64,000 nucleotides of DNA from Caprella mutica (lineage: Eukaryota; Arthropoda; Malacostraca; Amphipoda; Caprellidae): positions 1-64,000 of the forward strand of contig CANNZV010001819.1 of NCBI GenBank assembly GCA_947561585.1, in the 5' to 3' direction. Of this stretch, positions 22,101 to 31,400 are shown piece after piece. Position numbers and translations under genes: made by a program. Below the pieces are notes generated by a model. That model saw only the letters and a program-made list of their open reading frames with translations, was not told the origin of the DNA and searched no databases. How positions within the stretch are numbered: position 1 is the first letter of the stretch; each line of letters starts with the position of its first letter.

Positions 22101-24833
22101 AAATCATACAGGGTGGGGCGTAAGTTTGGAAGCAAATGAAAGTGCATATTATAATCCAACGAAAAATATATTTAATAATTTACAGTTATTTATTATTACA
22201 TAAGGGTTTTAAGAATTCAAAAATCATATATTTATTCAAAATGTCCCCCCATGTTTTTAATAACAACCTCAAATCTCCTCCGAACTCCTACTGCGGCACG
22301 CAACTGTTCTTGTGAAATTTCCTTCCAAGATCTCTGGAGCGAACGCTTTAAATCATCCACACTGCGATGGAATTTACCACAGGCCTTTGATTCAAGAATG
22401 GACAATACCGAAAAGTCCATAGGACTAACATCTGGGGAGCAGGGAGGCCACATTTCTTTGGACCAAAACCGTGGAAGATGGTCATGGCACCAGTTTTGAG
22501 TGACATTTGCAGTATGTGAAGTCGCGCCGTCTTGCTGAAATGTCCATAGAGTGTCATAACCGAAGTGATCCTTAGCTGACTCCAACATTGGCGTCAAAAT
22601 ATTCTCAATATAACATTTAGCATTGATTTTGGCGCCTTATTCCACAAAAATTAAAGGAGATCTCCAAGTTTCTAAAACGGCGGCCCAGACCATTACTGAA
22701 GCAGGTTTCATGGTTCTGTGGACAGTTTTTTGGTTGTATGGGATGTCTTTTGCACTTTTACCAATTACTCTGTCATTCCTCCGGTTGTGAGCCATTTCCA
22801 CTGTGAAATTTTTTTCGCCAGACCAAACAATTTCACAGCCGTGCCAGACTTCAATTCTCTCAGAAGTGCTTTGCTTCTCTCCAATCTCTTTTTCTTTACA
22901 GCTTCTGACAGAGTCTGTCTCTTTTGGAGGGTGAAAGAGGACATCTTTAGGTCTTCTTTGACAACTCTTCTCATTGTTTTGGGACTCACATTAGCTGTTT
23001 TGGCTAACAATCGTATTGACCTTTTCGGGTTCCTCCTGATGTTCTCTCGGGCACATTTTATCAGTTGTTTGATGCGTTGTGAGCGTGGTCTACCACTTCT
23101 TGGACGATCAGTCAAGTCTCCTCTCTCATTAAAACGCTTCACACACTTCCAAACAGTCGATTTCGCTATTGAGAGAGTCTTTGAAAGGACGGAATCTGAC
23201 TTCCCGGCACGGTGTAGAGCTATAATGGCTTCTCTTTTGTCTGACATTTTTGAATTGACTAAATTTTTGTAAAAAATAACACTGCCACGTCATAATATAG
23301 TGTCTCTACTATAGTTCAAACCCTATCACCTACTTAGGAACTTATTTTTAAGAATTATATTAATGTTTGAAAAATTGCTTCCAAACTTACGCCCCACCCT
23401 GTAATATAAACAACGTAACTGAGAAAAGAAAAAGCGTGCGACATAATTCTAGACAAACTACTGCTGTATAATAAAGATTTCTAAACGGTGGGTTGCAACT
23501 TCATGCAGCAATGACTTTTTAACCTAACCTTTCGTTAACTGAACAGAAGGAAACAATTGTTTTTGTACTTCAGTTATTCTAATCATATAATCGTGTGGCG
23601 TGACTGGAATGCTCTTCATTTGACAGAAACTCTCTGCTGTCTCCAATGCAGTGTGACCCATCGCTTTGATCAACTCATCCCATGACAGCTCTTGCCCGTA
23701 CTCCTCCAGTACGAGATTGTGGCAACGGAGGTACAACTCGATGTTGTCTAGGTACAAAGTATGAACATTATCATCTGAAAACACTGTACACGAACGCCTA
23801 GCAAAGAGTAACGCTGGGGCATTGCCGCTGGTGACGCGAATGAGCTACGCAATCTTCGACTGAGGGACTTCAGTTGGTGCGCAAATGGTCTGAAAAGTGA
23901 AAAGCAACCTACTGTTCAGTTCAATGTTTGTTTGTTAGTGTTTGTAGAGAACAAGATAGAGCCATTGATGGAAAAATTATCGAACATTTCTACCAGACAC
24001 AAGACGAATGATTTATTTAGAAATACTTCATTTACCTGGCAATAATTGCGCCATTGGAAAATATTTAGCATAAATAGCGTCAATTCTTTTCATGTACTGC
24101 TCGACAGTCATTGGCAGTCCCAATGAATCTATGATAATCTGTGCCGATACATCGCCCTTCATTCCCATGCACCTCACTTTAATGTCCCAGGTGTACTCTT
24201 TGCTGTACTCTGAGGCCAGGTCCTGAGTGGCTAGGGTATACAGGCGCTCTGTGTCTGCAACAGTTAGGACATTATGTACAGTTAAACTCATTAAATACAG
24301 TACAACTCTTGAAAATAAAAAGAGATAACATAGGGTGAGGTCTGAGTTAACGATCATATAAGAAAAAGTTAATCTTAATAACTCTAAACATGATCGGAAA
24401 TGTGGTTCGATAACTCGGAACTTACCCCAGTAGAGTAGTGACTCATGTTGCTAAAGCTAATCAAACATTTCAAAAGATATTAAAAGAAATAGTTGGATGA
24501 ACAACAAAAAACAATTATGTCTTAAATTCTTAACTTCATGAATGACTTTCAAATTACAAATAAATAATAATATCTTTGTAATTTGCTTTTGTGTCCTATC
24601 TGGTTATGCAATGGTTTATCACTATGGTTCTGCTGTGGTTTATATTGATAGCAAGCTACCTCATTGAAATATAATCTATAGTTTGACAGCTTCAACTATT
24701 TATTTATCGCGATGTTACTTAAATTAAATAAAATAACTTAACTCAATATTTCTGAGGTTTGTTTGACTTAACACTCACCCAATAAAAGTCCATCCATGTC
24801 AAAAATAACGTGAGTAACATCTTTGAAAGACAT
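19180..24833 (-). CDS. PUDP: Pseudouridine-5'-phosphatase (HDHD1-type HAD hydrolase)
   Basis: This haloacid-dehalogenase-fold phosphatase family dephosphorylates pseudouridine 5'-phosphate in the cytosol. Exons on the minus strand: 24833-24779, 24254-24036 (exon A), 20267-20137, 19542-19441 and 19359-19180. They total 687 nt and 228 aa, the same length I recall for the human protein. HAD motifs are all present: FDMDG (nucleophile Asp12, acid Asp14), ASGSS (Ser111), KMGKPAPD (Lys148) and FEDAPNG (Asp175). Exon A encodes residues 19-91, most of the helical cap that selects substrate, and keeps the DTE after motif I. A second version of that exon lies at 23774-23529 in identical phase. The 3.3-kb intron before exon 20267-20137 holds two mariner-type elements. 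The drosophilid relative Gs1l is in the same family, and substrate is inferred from homology. Confidence 0.93.
19612..19905 (+). repeat. SINE-like dispersed repeat
   Basis: Forward copy in a PUDP intron. Stretches AAGGGACTGGAAGAAGCA, GGCTCCATGAACAAGGTC and CTCATGGATGCAGAAAAG match other copies. It ends near CTATCCTCTAAAACTGCAAG. Confidence 0.75.
20734..21697 (+). mobile_element. Degenerate mariner-like element (964 bp)
   Basis: A 28-bp terminal inverted repeat beginning CCGGGTGGGCCAAAAGTCAC is bounded by TA on both sides (20732-20733 and 21698-21699), as for Tc1/mariner. Inside, plus-strand frames carry broken transposase pieces, including a stretch like QKVTVWSGCSSSKFIGPYFF near 21475-21540 that follows the first catalytic Asp in mariners. 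Many stops and frameshifts are present and the C-terminal catalytic part is missing. It is an inactive relic in a PUDP intron. Confidence 0.85.
22109..23401 (-). mobile_element. DD37D mariner-type transposon, nearly whole (1293 bp)
   Basis: The perfect terminal inverted repeat CAGGGTGGGGCGTAAGTTTG is flanked by TA (22107-22108 and 23402-23403). The length, single transposase frame and TA target fit a full mariner/Tc1 element. The transposase occupies 23247-22232 on the minus strand. It is inserted in a PUDP intron. Confidence 0.93.
22232..23247 (-). pseudogene. Mariner-type DD37D transposase with few breaks
   Basis: About 338 codons. The N-terminal 160 codons (23247-22765) hold paired helix-turn-helices (KSTVWKCVKRF and a GRPRS hook). 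The C-terminal 121 codons (22597-22232) hold FQQDGATSHTA and CSPDVSPMDF. The two catalytic Asp are separated by 37 residues, the DD37D pattern of maT-like elements. Breaks seen: a one-base frameshift near 22842, a stop near 22635, and Gly where the first catalytic Asp is expected (WSGEKNF). So it is recently dead rather than ancient. Confidence 0.88.
23529..23774 (-). CDS. PUDP: PUDP alternative exon B (cap domain)
   Basis: This 246-nt exon has an acceptor (GTTTTCAG) and donor (G|GTTAGG). It is open throughout and enters and leaves in phase 1, exactly like exon A (219 nt, 24254-24036). Swapping it for exon A gives a 237-aa protein. Weak similarity to exon A is visible in the second half (a Met-x-x-x-A helix, then P-x-T-x-x-x-Y-M-x-R-I, then a K/Q-x-x-F-P end), so it looks like an old tandem exon duplication. 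The DTE after motif I becomes DDN. The isoform may differ in substrate choice. Whether it is used is unproven; it could be a relic, though the absence of stops argues against that. Confidence 0.7.
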
Positions 24834-25330
24834 TTTGCAAAATTAACAGGTAGAAAATATCTAAAATTAATTAAGAATACGATTAACCGATGATTATTGA
24901 TCAATTTTCGAAGAGTAAATTTCAAACAGGGAAATTAACAAAGATCCATTTAGCATTATTAAATTAACTCTCGAACAATAGAGGTAAATTGCACACTAAA
25001 ACTTTATTATTATGCATTCATAAGCACAAAATATTAGAATCAATAAAAAAACGGGAAATGATTAGCTATTATGTTCATGTTCCAGATTATGATAAATAGT
25101 TTATATTATTTAGTACATCAGCTTTTAATGAGCAAGAAGCGTTTAGTTAGTCTATCGGTTCTTCGTGAAGTATTCAGAAAATATTAGCTTAACTCAGCTT
25201 GTGACATCTGAACCAATCCAGCCTTATCGCTGATATTAAAAGGAAATTAAATACAAGGACGTCGAGAAAGCAGTCAGAAGAGAAAGTGGATACAGAATAG
25301 CTATTTCATGAATATAATAAGTAGCATTAA

Positions 25331-26135
25331 GGGACAGTCCCAGCCATTTTCTGTTTTTTGATCCAAATATTTTTTTCTTCACTAAAGTGTTCCTAGTGTT
25401 CTAAGACTCAGGTAGGTAAAATATCACATCGCTAACTAACTCCCGAGACAGTGGAGGGGGATTTGAAGAGAGGGAGTAAAAATCGATAAACTAGTGGATT
25501 TTGGTTGTTTGTTCTTGTTTTTGTGTTAAACTTTACCACAGTGTGTCAGGTGGCGCCTGATGACACCCCCACCTTCGAGTGGACAATAGTGGGCTTGCCT
25601 GGCCTGAGGGGATTTAGTGGCAAACGCAAAAACATTTTTTTTGTATTTATATTTATTTTTGTTATTTTCCATAATTATTGCTCTCCTGAATAATTGCAAA
25701 GGTTGTATATTTCGTATTCATTTTTGATATTCCTCAAAAAGTTTGGAAGCTACGGCATTGCGGTATTTTGCATTCGATGTTCCTATGAATTCTCTACAAT
25801 ATGTAGCAAATATATTTAAGATTTTGACCTTCAATTTTTGAAAATAAAATGTCAATTTTTTTTTTAATTTCGATAAATAAATCCTAAAATCAATATTTTG
25901 TTTGCTACATGTTGTAGAACATGTTGAGCATCGAAAGCAAAAAACCGCTGTACCCTAAGTTCAAAACTTTAAGAGCAATATCCTTTTTTCAAATTGGTTC
26001 AAAACTCGTGTTACTCGTTCGAAACTCGTCAAATCGAAAAAAATTCTTAAACAAATACAAAACTAAATTCAATTTTATATATGTGAACAAAGTTTCACAA
26101 TAAAAAACAAGTTTTTATAAACCTGGGACTGTCCC
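25331..26135. mobile_element. Inverted-repeat element with GGGACAGTCCCAG ends
   Basis: GGGACAGTCCCAG at 25331 is repeated inverted as CTGGGACTGTCCC ending at 26135, about 805 bp apart. The ends are themselves near-palindromes. Interior frames (for example 25505-25693) have no recognisable domain. A fragment of the SINE-like repeat (about 25222-25290) lies just outside the left end. Superfamily unknown. Confidence 0.6.
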
Positions 26136-26592
26136 CATAAGTGAATATTGCTAAGCTTTGTACAATCAAAGTGTGGGAAATCTAAAAAAAACTCCCCCCT
26201 AAAGAAATGTGATGAGATAGAGCAACTATAGAAGATTGCATGAAGGAAGAAGAAAAGGAAATATCATTCATTGAAAGCGACTGTCCTTTAAAGGGAGGCC
26301 GAGACATTATTTTATTACAGTCTAACAACTACAGCACTATCTATTGTTTTCACCAATAAATAGCTTCATTGAAGGAGAGAGAGGGTATTATAGTTTTTAC
26401 AGGTGAAGTCTATGAGAGATGTGTCAGCCCAATAATAGATAAATTGATAATTATTGAAGGCTGCATAGATGAGTTAGTGATAACTATAAACGGGCTACAT
26501 TGGAAATGCTGAGTTTTATTTAAAAGATATGATTTGATGTAGGGCTTTATACGCAATTTTTATCACTATAAACTATTATTTATAGTGATATT

Positions 26593-26789
26593 AGTCATCA
26601 TAAGGGTTGTGACAATATGCGTTTAAAATCATAGATCTTAAGAATATCATAGAAAAAACGAAATGAAATGGTAACGAATACTATATACCGCTGGTTTAGA
26701 ACGATTGAATAGCCTTTGATTCAATCCATCTATAATAATTTCAGGATCTATGATTTTAAACGCATATTGTCACAACCCTAGTCATCATA
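26593..26789. mobile_element. Mutator-like MITE with 10-bp target duplication
   Basis: A 177-bp element (26603-26779) with ~35-bp terminal inverted repeats starting AGGGTTGTGACAATATGCGT is flanked by the perfect direct repeat AGTCATCATA at 26593-26602 and 26780-26789. A 9-11-bp duplication is characteristic of Mutator-like elements. It is non-coding, and the perfect duplication implies a recent insertion. Confidence 0.85.
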
Positions 26790-27149
26790 TATGATATAGC
26801 TACATGTAAGTACTCTCTTATAGTAGCGTAGAGTTAATTTTCATTCATTAAAATGAAAAGATATTTCCTTAATAGATACCTTCGTAGATTAGATGTATCT
26901 ATTACCTTTCTATTTTCAGTTTCATTTACCCTACTAGTTTCGTATGGTGGAAAATCCAATAAAAAATCTGAAAAAGGCGCTATTATATAAAATGTGATGG
27001 CCACATAAAAACTAACATATTTTTATGTAATTGCAATGTGCGGTAAAGAATGTTCTTGCATTGACGCAACAAACTAACCTCTTCTCTTTCACTTCAAAAA
27101 ATAAAGGAACATAAAACATGGAAAGATACACCAAAACAAACTGCCTAAA

Positions 27150-27710
27150 GGAGCTAAAAACTCTTCTGCTAGTGTAGCTAGATCATGACCGGAAATATCG
27201 CCGCAAGAAAACTCGCCGTAAGGAATTTTCGCAGAAAGAATTTTTTTGACTCTCAACTTGAGAGCCCCAGACAAATTAAGTGATCACCACAATTGTCCAT
27301 CTAATAAAATTGATTTTTTTCTCATTTTTACTATATTTATAAAAAAATTTAACGCTACTTGCCATTTTAGGGGATAACGCTAGGATTAGGCTCTTCCACT
27401 ACGAGGTCTTAGATTTTTGTAATAGGTAGTCTCGTACTATCGCTTCTTCATTTTTTCTCTTTAAGACGTTAAACCCCTACTAAAACTAAATTAAAATAAA
27501 ACTGAAATCAGACTAAAGGCACTATTCATATAGAAATAGTCTACTTTCTCTTTATATTAGTGAAATTTTAACAGGGGATGCAGAAGGACCCTATAGCGGT
27601 TATTGTGGTGATCAGTTTATTTATCTGTGACTCTTACCTAAGCAGAGGGTTAAAAATAAAATTTAAGGCGAAAAATTCCTCACGGCGAAAATTTCTAATA
27701 CCCAGCTAGA
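27150..27710. repeat. Foldback element carrying a SINE-like copy
   Basis: Left-arm words (GTGATCACCACAATTG at 27280; GCCGTAAGGAATTTTCGC at 27208) recur inverted on the right (TTGTGGTGATCA at 27603; GGCGAAAAATTCCTCACGGC at 27667). A reverse-orientation SINE-like copy occupies the loop at about 27367-27487 (AACGCTAGGATTAGGCTC; ACGAGGTCTTAGATTTT). Confidence 0.6.
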
Positions 27711-28407
27711 TATTGTGTTCATTCGCTTAATCTATTATAGAATAATTATGAGAGGCTAATATGATATAATAATTTAATATCATAAATTCATAATTATTTA
27801 ATAGCTATGGAAGTTAAGGAGCGCAACTTCCTTTCACTCCCAAAAATTCAGATAGAAAATAGTTCTAAGGAACACATTTAAAAGATAGTGTGGGAGATCA
27901 CCTTTAAATATTCCTTGCCAGAAAGTCAAAGTATAATAAAACATTGAAATTCGCAATTCATTTAGATATTTCATAAAATTAGCATTACAAATATGAATTT
28001 TTGTGAAGTGCCATAAACTAAATAAATAATCTAAATCAAATTTAAAACAGTTCATAGTTTGATTATAAAAAATTCACGTTACGAATTTTCGACCAAAGAA
28101 CAGAATGTTTTTTTTTCACTGTTTAAAAATCAGTTTTAGCAGGTTTGCATAACTTTTGAAACAAGAGTGTACGATATTTATCCTAACTATCACTTAGGAA
28201 AAGCCTTTCCTAGTGTTTTCACTAAGCTGAATTACCTTTTACGCTCCAATACCATATGAAATTTTAATTCACTGCTAAACATTTCCCTATCAAGTATTAA
28301 CAGTTATCAAAAATATCATTCAGGTTTAAACACAGTGAGAACATATGTTGCATAAGCGTATATTTTACAAATCCCTAATATAGCATTAAATTAGCTAAGG
28401 ACAATTC
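27711..28407. other. Sequence 3' of the mL43 gene, nothing recognised
   Basis: AT-rich. It presumably contains the mL43 3' UTR just below 28408. No gene or repeat structure is supported. Confidence 0.4.
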
Positions 28408-31400
28408 TTATCTATTCTTATCTTCCAAAGACTTTTCTTCAATGACATGCGACTCTATGTTCATAGTTTGCATTTGTTGTTGCAGTTCCAGCATTTGGTC
28501 TGTTGCAGTCTTCTCTATTTTCTCAGCCGTTCCTTCTTCAGCCTGAAATATAATTTGTATGTAGAAATTCTGCCAAAAAGACAAAAGAAACTTACCAACA
28601 AAAAAAAAATATTAAGACATAAATTTTATGGAAGTAATTCTCCATATAACTTTATATTAATTAAGAACTTCTCGGTACATGGAAAACCAAGATTCTAAAT
28701 TAAATATTTTCTAAATACCTAAGTTCCGTCAAGACTGTGCAACTGCAACTCCCGATTATCTTATGACACAAAAAAATGAAATGAAACAATTTATTCGTGA
28801 AAACTTATTTACAAGCAGTTGATAAAAACAAAAATAAACATGTAAATGTAAATAAAGATGTCTGCTCAAATGACACATGAATCACGGCCCTGTAAGCTCG
28901 ATGGCTTTTTGGGCAACTTATATAAAAGGAACTAGAGAAAAAAAATGGAAGATTAAATAAACAAAAACCTTACAAGCCTACATACATTTTCTGATCATCC
29001 TCTTAAATTTAAATAAAACTCTTGAATTTCCAATATGTTCAAAATAGTTGAGGAAAATAAAATACTGTTTTAACCATCTTTTTGGGCCAGTTGGCAGGCA
29101 GTGTTGTAATAGAGAACTGCGATACGTTTCAAATGCTTAGCTACTAAACTGCGTCCATCGCTTTATTGCAGATCACTATTTTGTGAATAATTTTAATAAT
29201 ATTGATCGTACAGTAGTGAAACTTTGGTCACTGGAAGATTGCTTCTATGTTAGTATGTTGCTGAAATATTTTTTTGAATCCATGAGAAAATTGGAAAGTT
29301 ATGAACGTTTATGTATTTTGGAGGCAATTTAACTGTCCATCGCTTTATTGCAGCTCTGTGAAAAGGCCAAAAAATGAGTGATTAACTTCTACCGAGAGGG
29401 TAAAAATTGTAGCAGGTCCTGCAGAAGGGAGGACTCTTCTATATTTAGCTTTATAACTTGGAAGGGTTAAGAGAACAATAGTTTCTTTTGTGAAAAATCC
29501 CGACACAAACCCAAGGAGAGATGAGGGTACGAGAAAAAGAATTTCCCCTCGAAATATGCGAAAAATACGCAGGCAGGTCATAAGCAAGCTAAATGATACT
29601 AGTGCCTCTATTTTTGACAAGGCTGTCATTGGTCTTACGTCAAAACAGTCCTGATGTAATGTCTCAAATGAAACGGTCAGAAATGCTCAATGGGGCTTAA
29701 GACCAGAGAAAAAGGCAACCAAGACATGAGAGTCTCTCACTTGATGCCCAGAGATATGAGGAGAGAAGTTGTAACCCTTTAAGCATGAGATTGTGCGAAG
29801 TAATGCAAGAAAATAATATTCTGCCAATGAGATAATTGCAAACTATTAGGCCAAGGCAACAAGTACTTAACAAAAGAGGTAATGTAGGATTGGATTGTTA
29901 GGTCTACACCCTCTGGTACTCGGAAAGGGCCAATTAACGTTTCACCAATGATGACCGGTTAAAACATAAAGACAGTCTCCTTGTTGACGACGAAACCAAT
30001 GTAAATAAACAGCTCCAGTAGGATGCAAACCCATCCATCCAGACAATCAAGGGTGGCTCTTTCCTCATCTGTTAAAAGAACAAGTAGGAAGTTTGTTTTC
30101 ATGTAATTCTGTGTACATCTAATGCCTTTATTCTTTTGGGTCTTGTCCATAGGAAGCCTGTAAATGGGCTCCACGTTCCTTGTCGTCTCATTTAAGATAC
30201 TGTTTGGATGAATAACCAATGACAGCCTTGTAGGAAATGGAGGCACTAGTGTTATTTGGCTGCCTTATGACCTGCCTGGGTAGTTTTCGCATATTTCGAG
30301 GGGAAAAAGCTTCTCTTCGTACCCTCATCTCTCCTTGAGTTGCAGTGTCGGGATCTTCCAAAATAGAAACTATGTTTCTCTTATCCCTCCCAAATTCATT
30401 AGCTAAATATAGAAGAGTCATCCCTTCTGCAGGACCTATTACTATTTTTACCCTCTAGGTAGAAGTTAATCGCCCATTTTTTGGCCTTTTCCAGAGCTGC
30501 AATAAAGCGATGGACAGTTAAAATGCCTTTAAAATACATAAACGTTCATAACTTTCCAATTTTCTCATGGATTCAAAAAATATTTCAGAAAGATACTTAC
30601 ATAGAAGCAATCTTCCAGTGACCAAAGTTTCACTACTGTACGATCAATATTATTAAAATTATTCACAAAATAGTGATCTGCAATAAAGCGATGGACGCAG
30701 TTTATATATACAGTCATTTACAATATTTTTAGAGGTACATAACGTCAAAGTCTGAAAGTTGGAACGGGCGAATATCAGAGGCTGGGTAAAGCTTTTGATT
30801 AGCTACTCAGATTGATGTTTTGATGCTTCTCTTCTAGATTTAATAATTTTAGTAGGGGTTTCATTGAAAAAAGGAAATAAAATGCAAGAGACTAGAAGAA
30901 GCAGTCAGAAAGGAAAATAACTCCATGAATAAAGTCACCTACCACCGTGGGTGACAATGCTCATGGATGCAGAAAAGTTAATCCGAGAATATAAAATTGA
31001 GGGTTCTGGATATATGATTTTAGTGATTCATGTATTAGCAGTAGATACATTGAAAACTTATACAAATAAAGAGAAATAAATCATTTTTATGAAAAAAACA
31101 GACAACTGTAAACAGGTAAGTCTCTCACTTTGACTTAGCTAGTTCCTAAAATCTGTATAACTCACATTAGGGTAAGTGTTGAGGAAAAGTTCAGGATTTC
31201 TATTAGTCCAAGGAGTCCATGAGCCCTGTACAGACGGCAGATCTGTGTGGTTGTACTGCATCACATGCTTTGTCGGTCTCCCAGATCTGTTAGTTTGGTA
31301 GTCAACCCACTTCACTATCTCTTCCACTGGTTTGTTGAAGAAACTCATATATTCACGCTCTCCATTCACTGTCAAGATATTTAAAACATTTTACATTGAG

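Noticed and set aside
22251..23272. Plus-strand frames of 82 and 184 aa at 22251-22499 and 22718-23272
   Set aside because: They are antisense shadows of the mariner transposase. The minus-strand frames carry the helix-turn-helix and catalytic motifs.
25505..25693. 62-aa frame with a hydrophobic start resembling a signal peptide
   Set aside because: It lies entirely inside an inverted-repeat element, and the downstream part is low-complexity Phe/Ile-rich. No exon structure or similarity supports it.
31139..31165. Stop codon at 31139 as the end of mL43
   Set aside because: It lies behind an AAT|GTGAGT donor, and a phase-matched last exon exists at 28542-28408. It is kept only as a possible read-through form.
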